The position numbers were made by a program, and so were the translations under genes. The notes below the pieces were generated by a model. The model saw only the letters and a program-made list of their open reading frames with translations. It was not told the origin of the DNA and searched no databases. Shown piece after piece: positions 1 through 6,126 of a DNA stretch of 9,002 nucleotides (the first letter of the stretch is position 1; each line of letters starts with the position of its first letter). The stretch covers positions 1-9,002 of the forward strand of contig MNUO01000074.1 of the NCBI GenBank assembly GCA_001871015.1, in the 5' to 3' direction. This stretch comes from Candidatus Desantisbacteria bacterium CG1_02_38_46. Lineage in GTDB: Bacteria; Desantisbacteria; UBA1551; UBA1559.

Positions 1-2
1 CT

Positions 3-212
3 TTCCATCCCTTCTGGGGGAATATCCACCAGAAAGTTTTTATTTGCCTCTTCTTATTCATAAGAGGCTTCTATATAAAGGAAGTTGCGCCTAAGCACAT
101 TTTTAAAAAATTGCAAGAAAAAAATGCAATTTTGCCAGGGGAAGTACAAATTTCTTTCTTGCAAGGTCTGTTGTTAAAATCAGGAGAAGTTTTTAGATGT
201 TTGATGGTTTGA
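3..212 (+). CDS. Possible C-terminal tail of an unidentified upstream gene (partial)
   Basis: A reading frame stays open from the left edge of the window to a TGA at 210-212, about 69 codons. That is longer than expected by chance in A+T-rich DNA. The predicted tail begins FHPFWGN, has a hydrophobic patch (VFICLFLFIRGF), then a mixed polar stretch, and ends GEVFRCLMV. I do not recognise the family. Two inverted repeats lie within it (46-68 and 111-164), so it could instead be non-coding spacer with structure. There is no start in view, and the relation to the hydrogenase operon is unknown. Confidence 0.25.
   Translation, partial: FHPFWGNIHQKVFICLFLFIRGFYIKEVAPKHIFKKLQEKNAILPGEVQISFLQGLLLKSGEVFRCLMV
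46..68. repeat. Short inverted repeat (7-bp stem)
   Basis: GCCTCTT (46-52) and AAGAGGC (62-68) are perfectly complementary around a 9-nt loop. No T-run follows on either strand, so it does not look like an intrinsic terminator. It may be chance or part of a transcript structure. Confidence 0.3.
111..164. repeat. 10-bp perfect inverted repeat with 34-nt spacer
   Basis: TTGCAAGAAA (111-120) is the exact reverse complement of TTTCTTGCAA (155-164). It lies about 140 bases upstream of the first hydrogenase-operon gene. It could be an operator-like or transcript-folding element, or a chance palindrome within an upstream coding tail. Nothing in the sequence decides between these. Confidence 0.35.
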
Positions 213-331
213 TTTTGGGTAAAAAGGTAGGAAATAGTGGGTTGATACGAAGATTTTTAGGTAGGAAAATAGAGGGGAAAAGGTTTTTAAATCAGCTTAA
301 AAATGGAAAGTCTTTATATATCTTGTGTTAA
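197..331 (+). CDS. Possible 44-aa small ORF overlapping the start of the HydB-like gene
   Basis: ATG at 197 follows AGGAGAAG (182-189) at a workable ribosome-binding distance. The frame encodes a short basic peptide beginning MFDGLILGKKVGN and ending LYILC, with TAA at 329-331. Its stop lies 26 bases past the start of the HydB-like gene (303), which itself has no good ribosome-binding site at normal spacing. The overlap would allow translational coupling. I recognise no family, and a chance frame of this size is quite possible. Confidence 0.2.
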   Translation: MFDGLILGKKVGNSGLIRRFLGRKIEGKRFLNQLKNGKSLYILC

Positions 332-1364
332 TTTTAATGGGTTTTTGAAATCCACCCTTGAGAAGAAATGGGAAATATATGCACCTCTCAAGGTAATGGA
401 TAGTATTCGTTTTGAAAAGATTATTGATCCCGCCGCCTTTGGCGGGATTATTTTTGATGGAGTCAGGACAGACCAGTCTGTGAAATCATTCTTCTTCCAC
501 ACAAAAGAGATAGTGGCAACCATCCCAAAATCCTCCATAAGTCCAGTCAAATTTGAAAAAAGAATAATAATGGGTGTTAAAGGTTGTGATTTACATGCGC
601 TCAAAGTATTTGATAAGGCATATTATGAAGAAGGGATAATTCCTGAGCCATTTTACAAGGAAAGAAGAGAATCCACTTATGTTATTTCTAGTGATTGCGG
701 TTATTCTCTGGATTCTTGTTTCTGCACACTACTTGATTCAAAACCATATCCAACAGAAGGGTTTGACCTTAATTTTTCAACACTCAAAGATGGTTTTATT
801 GTAGAGGTAGGTTCTAATAAAGGAGAAGAACTGATAAAGGAAATGGGAGAGTCTGGAGCAGTGCTGTCAGATGTTACTCCAGTACAAATGGAAGAGCAGA
901 AAAGTAATAGGGATACTCTTACGAAAAAATTGGAAGAAGCTAACAGGGAATTTCAGATTCCAAAGAAATTTGATGAATTATGCAAGATTGCCTTTGGCTC
1001 CAAAATCTGGAAAGAACTCGCAGATAATAAATGTGTGCAGTGCAACGGGTGCCTGCATATTTGCCCAACCTGCTACTGTTTCCTTTTATATGATGCGAAG
1101 AAAGACAATTTATCTGAGCGTGTTAGAATCTGGGATGCCTGCATAAATGCTGGTTATGCAAGGGTAGCCGGAGGAGCAAATCCGCGCCCGACCCTGCAAT
1201 CCAGATTGCGACATAGATTCTTCCACAAGTTTCTGTATTTTGTTCAGAATTTTAATATGTATGCTTGCAGTGGTTGCGGCAGGTGTTTTAAAGTTTGTCC
1301 TGGAAAAATAGAAATCCGTGAAACTTTCAGAGACATAAATAAAGAAGTAAAAGTGAAGAGATAA
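303..1364 (+). CDS. hydB: HydB/AsrA-like 4Fe-4S electron-transfer subunit (sulfhydrogenase beta / anaerobic sulfite reductase A family)
   Basis: A 353-residue cytoplasmic iron-sulfur protein expected to relay electrons between the FAD protein encoded next door and the hydrogenase. Family landmarks seen: an N-terminal segment around residues 14-28 (WEIYAPLK), GVKGCDLHALKVFDKAYY (about 91-108), a Cys-rich segment DCGYSLDSCFCT (131-142), and PRPTLQSRLRHRFFHKF (294-310). Two classical [4Fe-4S] motifs follow: C244/C247/C250/C254, with extra Cys at 257 and 259, and C322/C325/C328/C332. No membrane segment is seen. ATG 303 is the only ATG between the upstream in-frame TAA (about 285) and the conserved N-terminus, so the start is firm even though no Shine-Dalgarno sits at normal distance. 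The stop is 6 bases before the HydG-like gene. In group 3b hydrogenases this protein partners HydG, HydD and HydA; here HydD/HydA are replaced by a group 4 enzyme. AsrA of sulfite reductase is the main alternative, but no AsrC gene follows. Confidence 0.85.
   Translation: MESLYISCVNFNGFLKSTLEKKWEIYAPLKVMDSIRFEKIIDPAAFGGIIFDGVRTDQSVKSFFFHTKEIVATIPKSSISPVKFEKRIIMGVKGCDLHALKVFDKAYYEEGIIPEPFYKERRESTYVISSDCGYSLDSCFCTLLDSKPYPTEGFDLNFSTLKDGFIVEVGSNKGEELIKEMGESGAVLSDVTPVQMEEQKSNRDTLTKKLEEANREFQIPKKFDELCKIAFGSKIWKELADNKCVQCNGCLHICPTCYCFLLYDAKKDNLSERVRIWDACINAGYARVAGGANPRPTLQSRLRHRFFHKFLYFVQNFNMYACSGCGRCFKVCPGKIEIRETFRDINKEVKVKR
427..448. repeat. GC-rich 8-bp palindrome inside the HydB-like gene
   Basis: ATCCCGCC (427-434) and GGCGGGAT (441-448) form a perfect stem around GCCTTT. 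It is conspicuously GC-rich for its surroundings and encodes the DPAAFGG region near residue 42. It may be a mini palindromic element tolerated in frame, or simply a local hairpin. Confidence 0.4.
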
Positions 1365-1370
1365 AGATTT

Positions 1371-2201
1371 ATGAAAGAAAATCCGTATCAACCCGTAGAG
1401 GCAAAATTGTTGGAAGTTACAGATGAGACTCCAAATATAAAAACATTTGTTGTAAAACCACTGGAGGAGATTTCCTTCCAGACAGGCCAGTTTATGGAAT
1501 TGACCTGCCCTGGTGTGGGTGAGGCTCCTTTTACTCCTTCCTCTTCGCCTTCAGTTAAGGACAAGATGGAATTTACAATAATGAAGGTTGGGGGAGTAAC
1601 ACAAACCTTGCACGAATTAAAACCTGGCGCAATTGTTGGGTTGCGAGGCCCGTTTGGTAAAGGTTATCCACTTCAAGATTTTGAAGGAAAAGAAGTTTTA
1701 ATTGTTGGAGGCGGTGTAGGGTTGGCTCCGCTGCGGTCTCTTTTGCTTACATTATTAGAGGAAAAAGAAAAATATAAAAAAATAATGCTGTGTTATGGCG
1801 CCAGAAGTCCCCAGGATATAGTTTACAAAGGTTGTGTAAGTGGGTGGTGTGAGGTGAAGTCTTCACTGGATGTGAGATTGACCGTAGATACTGATGAGAA
1901 GAATGAAAGGCCAAAAGGATGCGGGGTTGGACTGGTTACAACTACCTGTGATAGTTTAGGGCTTGATTTGAAGAATAGTGTCGCAATTGTTTGCGGTCCG
2001 CCGATTATGATGAAATTTACTACTTTAAAATTGCTTGATTGCGGATATGCCCCCCAAAATATTTATTTGTCAATGGAAAAGAATATGTCCTGTGGGCTTG
2101 GAATTTGCGGACACTGCATGTTAGATAAATACTTTGTCTGTAAGGACGGCCCAGTGTTTACTTATGAACAATTGAAAGACATTCCTGATATATGGACTTA
2201 A
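1371..2201 (+). CDS. hydG: HydG/AsrB-like FAD/NAD(P)-binding oxidoreductase subunit with C-terminal [2Fe-2S] site
   Basis: A 276-residue ferredoxin-NADP reductase-type protein, expected to exchange electrons with NAD(P)H through FAD. An N-terminal flavin-binding barrel (about 1-100) contains APFTPSSSPS (52-61) and LRGPFGKGYPL (91-101). The nucleotide-binding domain starts at VLIVGGGVGLAPLRSLL (109-125) and includes VCGPPIMMKF (207-216). Near the C-terminus C241, C246, C249 and C257 have the spacing of the [2Fe-2S] site of HydG/PyrK-type electron-transfer subunits. Length fits the family. It follows the HydB-like gene after 6 bases, so the two are almost certainly co-transcribed and form a complex, as in sulfhydrogenases and anaerobic sulfite reductase. 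Preference for NADH or NADPH cannot be read from the sequence with confidence. No good Shine-Dalgarno is seen before ATG 1371; coupling to the preceding gene is likely. Confidence 0.87.
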   Translation: MKENPYQPVEAKLLEVTDETPNIKTFVVKPLEEISFQTGQFMELTCPGVGEAPFTPSSSPSVKDKMEFTIMKVGGVTQTLHELKPGAIVGLRGPFGKGYPLQDFEGKEVLIVGGGVGLAPLRSLLLTLLEEKEKYKKIMLCYGARSPQDIVYKGCVSGWCEVKSSLDVRLTVDTDEKNERPKGCGVGLVTTTCDSLGLDLKNSVAIVCGPPIMMKFTTLKLLDCGYAPQNIYLSMEKNMSCGLGICGHCMLDKYFVCKDGPVFTYEQLKDIPDIWT

Positions 2202-2202
2202 T

Positions 2203-2256
2203 GTAGTGGTCGAGATTGCTCGACAAAATACTGTGCAGAGTAAACTCTGCCACTAC
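2203..2256. repeat. REP-like convergent pair, GTAGTG family (copy 1)
   Basis: GTAGTG (2203-2208) is followed by a 16-nt hairpin GTCGAGATTGCTCGAC (2209-2224). After a 10-nt spacer comes a second hairpin GCAGAGTAAACTCTGC (2235-2250), then the inverted hexamer CACTAC (2251-2256). It starts 1 base after the stop of the HydG-like gene and ends about 12 bases before the ribosome-binding site of the next gene. It could affect mRNA stability or stepped expression between the diaphorase genes and the ferredoxin gene. Confidence 0.85.
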
Positions 2257-2275
2257 AAATTTGATTTGAGGAATA

Positions 2276-2803
2276 ATGAGCAAAAAATTATACATAGATT
2301 TGGAGATTTGTAATAAGTGCCCGAAATGTGTGGTAAAGTGTGCTTATTACCACCATCCTGAGAACAATGGTATAACACACCTTCGGGAAGAAGGTGCTTT
2401 TAATGTGATTTGCCGTCACTGTGATAACGCTCCCTGTATCAATTCCTGTCCGAACGATGCACTTAAAAGGACAGAGGAGCGCGTGATTACCAGAAGTGTA
2501 TTCAAATGCACTGGATGTCATTCCTGTGTTGCTGCTTGTCCTTTTGGTACAATATTTCTCGAGACAATTCCATTTAAGAATTCTCAGTGTGACCTTTGTA
2601 TAGATATTCTTAAGGAAGGCGAAGAACCTGTTTGTGTCCCGACCTGTCCTTATGGAGCGTTGAAATTTGCAGAAGTAGGCTCTGGAAAAGGCGAGATTTC
2701 AGAGTCTCCCGAGGAATTCAAGACATTTGTGGGAAAACGGACACTTGTGCATGTATTACCCTGGAAGAAGCCGATTCCAGTGAAGAAAAAAAGTAATACT
2801 TAA
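2276..2803 (+). CDS. HycB/CooF-like ferredoxin with four [4Fe-4S] clusters
   Basis: A 175-residue electron-transfer protein of the HycB/HydN/CooF type, which links an electron donor to the small subunit of a group 4 hydrogenase. Four cluster motifs are visible in order: C12/C15/C18/C22; C46/C49/C54/C58; C78/C81/C84/C88; and C105/C108/C120/C124. The last three end in Cys-Pro, as usual for this family. No Tat signal or membrane segment is present, so it should be cytoplasmic. The tail after residue 130 is polar and Lys-rich. ATG 2276 is preceded by GAGG (2268-2271). Its position between the HydBG-like pair and the hydrogenase core suggests it is the wire between them. A NuoI/EchF-type two-cluster subunit is not seen in the window, so this protein might also fill that role. 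Confidence 0.85.
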   Translation: MSKKLYIDLEICNKCPKCVVKCAYYHHPENNGITHLREEGAFNVICRHCDNAPCINSCPNDALKRTEERVITRSVFKCTGCHSCVAACPFGTIFLETIPFKNSQCDLCIDILKEGEEPVCVPTCPYGALKFAEVGSGKGEISESPEEFKTFVGKRTLVHVLPWKKPIPVKKKSNT

Positions 2804-2815
2804 TCTATCAGATGT

Positions 2816-2863
2816 GTAACTCAAACCTTCAGGTTTGATATCAGGACTAAAGTCCTGAGTTAC
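2816..2863. repeat. Double-hairpin palindromic repeat, GTAAC family
   Basis: Two adjacent 18-nt hairpins, TCAAACCTTCAGGTTTGA (2821-2838) and TCAGGACTAAAGTCCTGA (2841-2858), are bracketed by GTAAC (2816-2820) and its complement GTTAC (2859-2863). It has the same two-hairpin, inverted-end architecture as the GTAGTG elements but no sequence in common with them. It lies in the 104-base gap between the ferredoxin and NuoH-like genes. Folding could also be one long stem using GTAACTCA/TGAGTTAC. Confidence 0.8.
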
Positions 2864-2907
2864 ATCGCAGGGCTAAATAATTACGAAAAAATAGACAGAA
2901 AAAGACA

Positions 2908-3849
2908 ATGGAAAAATTAGTTCTATATATTTTTTATTTCGTAGTATTCCCGGGGTTGATTTTCACTGCAGTCATAGGACTTCTTGCTGCCTGGGTTGAC
3001 AGAAAAGTTACAGCAAGAGTTCAATATCGGGTGGGACCACCCTGGTATCAAAATTTTGCAGATTTCTTTAAGTTGTTGGGCAAGGAAACAGTAATGCCTG
3101 AAGGAGCAAAGGGTACTGGTTTTCTAATCTCACCCCTTATAGGACTTGCAGGAATAACTCTTGTTTCAACAATTGTTTGGGTGATCAATCTCAACCTCGC
3201 TCCTTCTTTTGTCGGAGATATAATCGTTGTCCTTTATCTTCTAACCCTGCCGTCTCTTGCCGTTATTCTCGGTGCATCTGCTTCCAGAAACCCGGTGGCT
3301 GGTGTTGGAGCAAGCAGGGAAATGAAATTAATTCTGGGATATGAATTGCCCTTTGTTCTTGCAATGATTGTCCCAATTTTAAAAAGTGGTGGTATGCTCA
3401 GGTTTGATAGTCTGCTGGCATATCAAATTAGCACCAGACCATTTTTGTACAGCATATCAGGAGTTATTGCTTTTATAATTGTGATTATCTGCATGCAGGC
3501 AAAACTTACATTTGTTCCTTTTGATATTCCCGAAGCAGAGACAGAAATAATGGCAGGTGCTTATATTGAATATTCAGGTCCTGCTCTTGCCATTTTTAAA
3601 CTCACAAAAGCAATGATGCTCTTTGCAGTGCCAGTTTTCATAATAACGGTTTTCTGGGGAGGTATGCATTTCAATTCCCTGGCAAGTGCAATTCATGCTA
3701 TTCTTAAATACCTTATTATATTAGTAGTGGTGGTTTTGATAAAGAATACCAATCCCAGGTTGCGTATAGACCAGGCAATAAAATTATTCTGGGGTCGGTT
3801 GACTATATGGGCAATTGTTGCAATATTATTTGCAATGGCAGGACTGTAG
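2908..3849 (+). CDS. NuoH/EchB/HycD-like membrane subunit of group 4 [NiFe] hydrogenase
   Basis: A 313-residue polytopic membrane protein with about eight hydrophobic segments, the piece that couples the hydrogenase module to ion-pumping subunits. Family signatures are clear: WVDRKVTARVQYRVGPPWYQ (29-48, matching the NuoH/HycD motif), SREMKLILGYELPF around 145, and FDIPEAETEIMAGAYIEYSGP around 210, the acidic loop facing the quinone/cluster cavity in complex I. Length fits the Ech/Hyc members. The first Met gives a normal N-terminal helix, but only a weak purine-rich stretch (AGAAAAAGA) precedes ATG 2908. The NuoH-B-C-D gene order that follows matches echB-C-D-E. Complex I NuoH is excluded in practice by the catalytic Ni ligands in the partner large subunit. 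Confidence 0.92.
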   Translation: MEKLVLYIFYFVVFPGLIFTAVIGLLAAWVDRKVTARVQYRVGPPWYQNFADFFKLLGKETVMPEGAKGTGFLISPLIGLAGITLVSTIVWVINLNLAPSFVGDIIVVLYLLTLPSLAVILGASASRNPVAGVGASREMKLILGYELPFVLAMIVPILKSGGMLRFDSLLAYQISTRPFLYSISGVIAFIIVIICMQAKLTFVPFDIPEAETEIMAGAYIEYSGPALAIFKLTKAMMLFAVPVFIITVFWGGMHFNSLASAIHAILKYLIILVVVVLIKNTNPRLRIDQAIKLFWGRLTIWAIVAILFAMAGL

Positions 3850-3850
3850 A

Positions 3851-3878
3851 GCAAAAAAGGGGACAGGCTACTTTTTGC
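3851..3878. repeat. Hairpin with GGGGACAGGC core, repeat family remnant
   Basis: GCAAAAAAG (3851-3859) can pair with CTTTTTGC (3871-3878), with one bulged A, around a loop GGGACAGGCTA. It begins 1 base after the stop of the NuoH-like gene. The GGGACAG core is shared with the repeat at 6096-6136, so it is probably a dispersed element. An A+T-rich stem without a following T-run argues against a rho-independent terminator. Confidence 0.6.
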
Positions 3879-3897
3879 ATGACACCAATGGGGCTGG

Positions 3898-3919
3898 GCA
3901 GAGTAAACTCTGCCACTAC
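3898..3919. repeat. Solo REP-like unit, GTAGTG family, inverted orientation (copy 2)
   Basis: GCAGAGTAAACTCTGC (3898-3913) followed by CACTAC (3914-3919) is one half of the paired element seen elsewhere. Nothing resembling the left partner remains, so it is a solo or decayed copy. It lies about 17 bases upstream of the AGGA ribosome-binding site of the NuoB-like gene. Confidence 0.8.
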
Positions 3920-3946
3920 AACTGACGAATCACTAAAGGATATTAA

Positions 3947-4363
3947 ATGAAATTAAAGACATGGGGTTTGAAAAAATCAATCTGGGTTTTTCATGTTTCA
4001 AGTGGTGCGTGCAACAACTGTGACATAGAGGTTTTAGACTGTCTTACTCCAAAGTTTGACATTGAAAGGTTTGGGATGGTGCTTGTTGGTAGTGTCAGAC
4101 ATGCTGATGTTCTACTTTGTTGCGGTGCAATTACCAGACAATCTGCCCCCCGTATAAAGAGGTTATACGAGCAGGCGGCGAAACCCTGTTTTGTGGTGGC
4201 AATAGGTGGTTGTGCCTGTTCGGGAGGGATATTCAAGGGCAGTTATAGCATTGCGGGACCTTATGATAAAATAATACCTGTGCACGCATACATACCTGGT
4301 TGTCCGCCAAAGCCAGAAGCAATAATTGCAGGAGTAGTGAAATTGTTAAGCACGTTGAAGTAA
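3947..4363 (+). CDS. NuoB/EchC/HycG-like [NiFe] hydrogenase small subunit
   Basis: A 138-residue cytoplasmic-side subunit that holds the single proximal [4Fe-4S] cluster (N2-equivalent) next to the NiFe site. Cluster ligands are C22 and C25 (GACNNCDIE), C89 (GGCACSGGIF) and C119 (PGCPPKPEAI), as in NuoB and group 4 small subunits. Additional Cys at 32, 58, 59 and 91 are probably not ligands. The short length, lacking the extra cluster domain of group 1-3 small subunits, is typical of Ech/Mbh/Hyc. ATG 3947 has AGGA at 3937-3940 with a 6-base spacer. It sits between the NuoH- and NuoC-like genes, with repeat elements in the flanking gaps on both sides. Confidence 0.93.
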   Translation: MKLKTWGLKKSIWVFHVSSGACNNCDIEVLDCLTPKFDIERFGMVLVGSVRHADVLLCCGAITRQSAPRIKRLYEQAAKPCFVVAIGGCACSGGIFKGSYSIAGPYDKIIPVHAYIPGCPPKPEAIIAGVVKLLSTLK

Positions 4364-4368
4364 AGAGC

Positions 4369-4418
4369 GTAGTGGTCGACCTTGGTCGACATAATAGCAG
4401 AGTAAACTCTGCCACTAC
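4369..4418. repeat. REP-like convergent pair, GTAGTG family (copy 3)
   Basis: GTAGTG (4369-4374), hairpin GTCGACCTTGGTCGAC (4375-4390), 6-nt spacer, hairpin GCAGAGTAAACTCTGC (4397-4412), CACTAC (4413-4418). The architecture matches the element at 2203-2256, but the left hairpin differs while staying self-complementary. It almost fills the 65-base gap and ends 10 bases before the NuoC-like start codon. Confidence 0.85.
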
Positions 4419-4428
4419 AGAATAAAAT

Positions 4429-4887
4429 ATGGAAGACATAATTCAGAAAATCAAAGACGGGCTTGGGAATAAGATAAAAAAATGGGAAGAGAAGAACCCC
4501 AGGAGAATATATATTACTATCGCTAAAGAAGACACCAAAGAATCTGCCCGTTTTCTTTTTGAAGATTGCAAAGCGAGGTTTGTAATCAGTACAGGGATTG
4601 ATACGCCCGTTGGCTTTGAAATTTTGCACCATTTCAGTTTTGATTCTTTGGGTAAAATCGTTAGCTTAAAGGTGATTGTTCCAAAGTCAAACCCTGAAAT
4701 TGAATCAATAACACCAATTATTTTAGGTGCAGAGTTTATTGAGAGAGAAATCTATGAGATGCTTGGAGTGAAATTTCTAAACCATCCGAAGCTTGAGCGA
4801 CTTCTTCTTTCTGATGACTGGCCAAAGGATATTTGCCCGCTCAGAAAAGATGTAACATTAGGCGGAGAAATTAAAAAAAGTGATTAG
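4429..4887 (+). CDS. NuoC/EchD-like hydrogenase subunit (30-kDa complex I subunit family)
   Basis: A 152-residue soluble subunit that packs against the NuoB/NuoD-like pair; no cofactor is expected. The signature AEFIEREIYEMLGVKF (101-116), followed by HPKLERLLLSDDW (119-131) and CPLRKD (136-141), is the NuoC family block. The N-terminal ~60 residues are less conserved and shorter than in NuoC. In HycE and CooH-like relatives this domain may be fused to the large subunit or separate; here it is a separate gene 12 bases upstream of it. No Shine-Dalgarno is visible before ATG 4429, because a REP-like element occupies the sequence up to 10 bases from the start codon; translation may depend on coupling or be weak. 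Confidence 0.9.
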   Translation: MEDIIQKIKDGLGNKIKKWEEKNPRRIYITIAKEDTKESARFLFEDCKARFVISTGIDTPVGFEILHHFSFDSLGKIVSLKVIVPKSNPEIESITPIILGAEFIEREIYEMLGVKFLNHPKLERLLLSDDWPKDICPLRKDVTLGGEIKKSD

Positions 4888-4899
4888 ATGGAGTTATAA

Positions 4900-6126
4900 A
4901 TGAAAACAGTAATTCCAATAGGTCCATATCATCCATTGCAGGAAGAGCCGGAATTATTTTACCTCACTCTCGATGGTGAAACAGTTGTGGATGTTGATGT
5001 AAGATTGGGTTACAACCATCGTGGCATAGAAAAAATTGCAGAATCCAAGACTTGGGACCAGATTACATTTCTTATTGAAAGAATTTGTGGAATCTGTTCC
5101 ACATCCCATCCGATTGCCTATTGCAATGCTGTTGAGGATTGCGCAGGAATTGAGATTCCCGAGAGAGCAAAATATATCCGTTCAATTATTGGGGAACTGG
5201 AGCGAATTCATTCTCACCTCCTGTGGCTTGGCCTTGCAGGACATTTTCTTGGTTATAATACATTATTTATGTGGGCATGGAAATGGCGTGAACCGGTTCT
5301 TGATTTATTTGAACAAACTACCGGAAATCGCAACCACTATGCAATGATAAAAATTGGTGGTGCCAGAAGAGATATTAAAAATGAAGACATTCCGGCAATT
5401 CGCAAATGCGTTGATAGTCTTGTAGCGCCACTTGAAATGATTACAAAAGCTGCGATTGATGACCCTGTGCTTCATGCAAGATTAAAAGGCGTGGGTGTTC
5501 TTAAAAAAGAAGACGCAATTAAATACTGCGTGGTTGGACCAACTGCGAGGGCATCAGGAGTTGCAATTGATGTCAGAAAAGACGAACCCCATGCTGCATA
5601 TGACATGGTAGAGTGGAATGTAATCACTCAGGAATCAGGGGATGTATTCGCAAAGGCAGTTGTCCGACTCCTCGAGATGTTTGAATCAATAAAAATTATT
5701 CAGCAATGTCTGGATGGTCTTGAGAAGACAAAAGGAGCTGAATTTTGTGTGGAAGTTGAAAATATACCTCCAGGGGATGGAATAGGTCGTTATGAAGCAC
5801 CAAGAGGGGAAACTTATCATTATGTTCGCTCTGATGGGACGAATTGTCCGGTAAGACATAAAATCAGAGCTCCGACATATGTGAACCTTCCTTCTTTTAA
5901 GGCGTCCTGTATTGGGCAGACAATTTCAGATGTTGCGATTACTCTTGCGTCAATTGACCCCTGCTATTGTTGCACAGAAAGAACTGCAATTATTGATTCT
6001 AAGAATGGAAAGAAAGAACATTTGGGTGAAAAGGAATTGATAAGACTTTCACAGGAAAAGACTCAAAAAATCAGAAAAAAGTTAGGGAATCAAGAGGGAC
6101 AGTCCCCATTTTTCCTTGAAAAATAG
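4900..6126 (+). CDS. Group 4 [NiFe] hydrogenase large subunit (NuoD/EchE/HycE-like)
   Basis: A 408-residue catalytic subunit carrying the NiFe(CN)2CO site for reversible H+/H2 conversion. The N-terminal motif RICGICSTSH (61-70) gives C63 and C66, and the C-terminal motif DPCYCCTER (353-361) gives C355 and C358. All four Ni ligands are present, so it is a hydrogenase rather than a quinone-linked NuoD or a cysteine-less relative. C357 stands where Ser is common. Other family blocks: GYNHRGIEKIAE (38-49) and GELERIHSHLLWLG (98-111). About 47 residues follow R361; by analogy with HycE they may be removed by a maturation endopeptidase after that Arg. The last ~9 residues and stop derive from a palindromic repeat (6096-6136). 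ATG 4900 has GGAG at 4890-4893. No maturation (hyp) genes are in the window. Confidence 0.95.
   Translation: MKTVIPIGPYHPLQEEPELFYLTLDGETVVDVDVRLGYNHRGIEKIAESKTWDQITFLIERICGICSTSHPIAYCNAVEDCAGIEIPERAKYIRSIIGELERIHSHLLWLGLAGHFLGYNTLFMWAWKWREPVLDLFEQTTGNRNHYAMIKIGGARRDIKNEDIPAIRKCVDSLVAPLEMITKAAIDDPVLHARLKGVGVLKKEDAIKYCVVGPTARASGVAIDVRKDEPHAAYDMVEWNVITQESGDVFAKAVVRLLEMFESIKIIQQCLDGLEKTKGAEFCVEVENIPPGDGIGRYEAPRGETYHYVRSDGTNCPVRHKIRAPTYVNLPSFKASCIGQTISDVAITLASIDPCYCCTERTAIIDSKNGKKEHLGEKELIRLSQEKTQKIRKKLGNQEGQSPFFLEK

Noticed and set aside
242-270. Sigma-70 promoter before the HydB-like gene (TTGATA near 242)
   Set aside because: No convincing -10 box occurs at proper spacing; in A+T-rich DNA such matches are expected by chance.
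314-604. Reverse-strand ORF of 96 codons inside the HydB-like gene
   Set aside because: It is fully antisense to conserved HydB sequence with no supporting motif.
303-2201. Anaerobic sulfite reductase asrAB
   Set aside because: The pair is homologous to AsrAB, but no AsrC-type siroheme protein follows and the adjoining genes are all hydrogenase subunits.
3851-3878. Rho-independent terminator after the NuoH-like gene
   Set aside because: The stem is A/T-rich, the T-run is part of the stem rather than after it, and it would split an obviously co-functional operon.
4261-4632. Reverse-strand ORF of 123 codons across the NuoB/NuoC-like junction
   Set aside because: It is antisense to two well-supported conserved genes and its open frame is helped by the REP-like element, which also lacks stops in one reverse frame.
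4900-6126. Complex I NuoD (quinone-linked, non-hydrogenase)
   Set aside because: Both Ni-binding CxxC motifs (C63/C66 and C355/C358) are present, which NuoD lacks.
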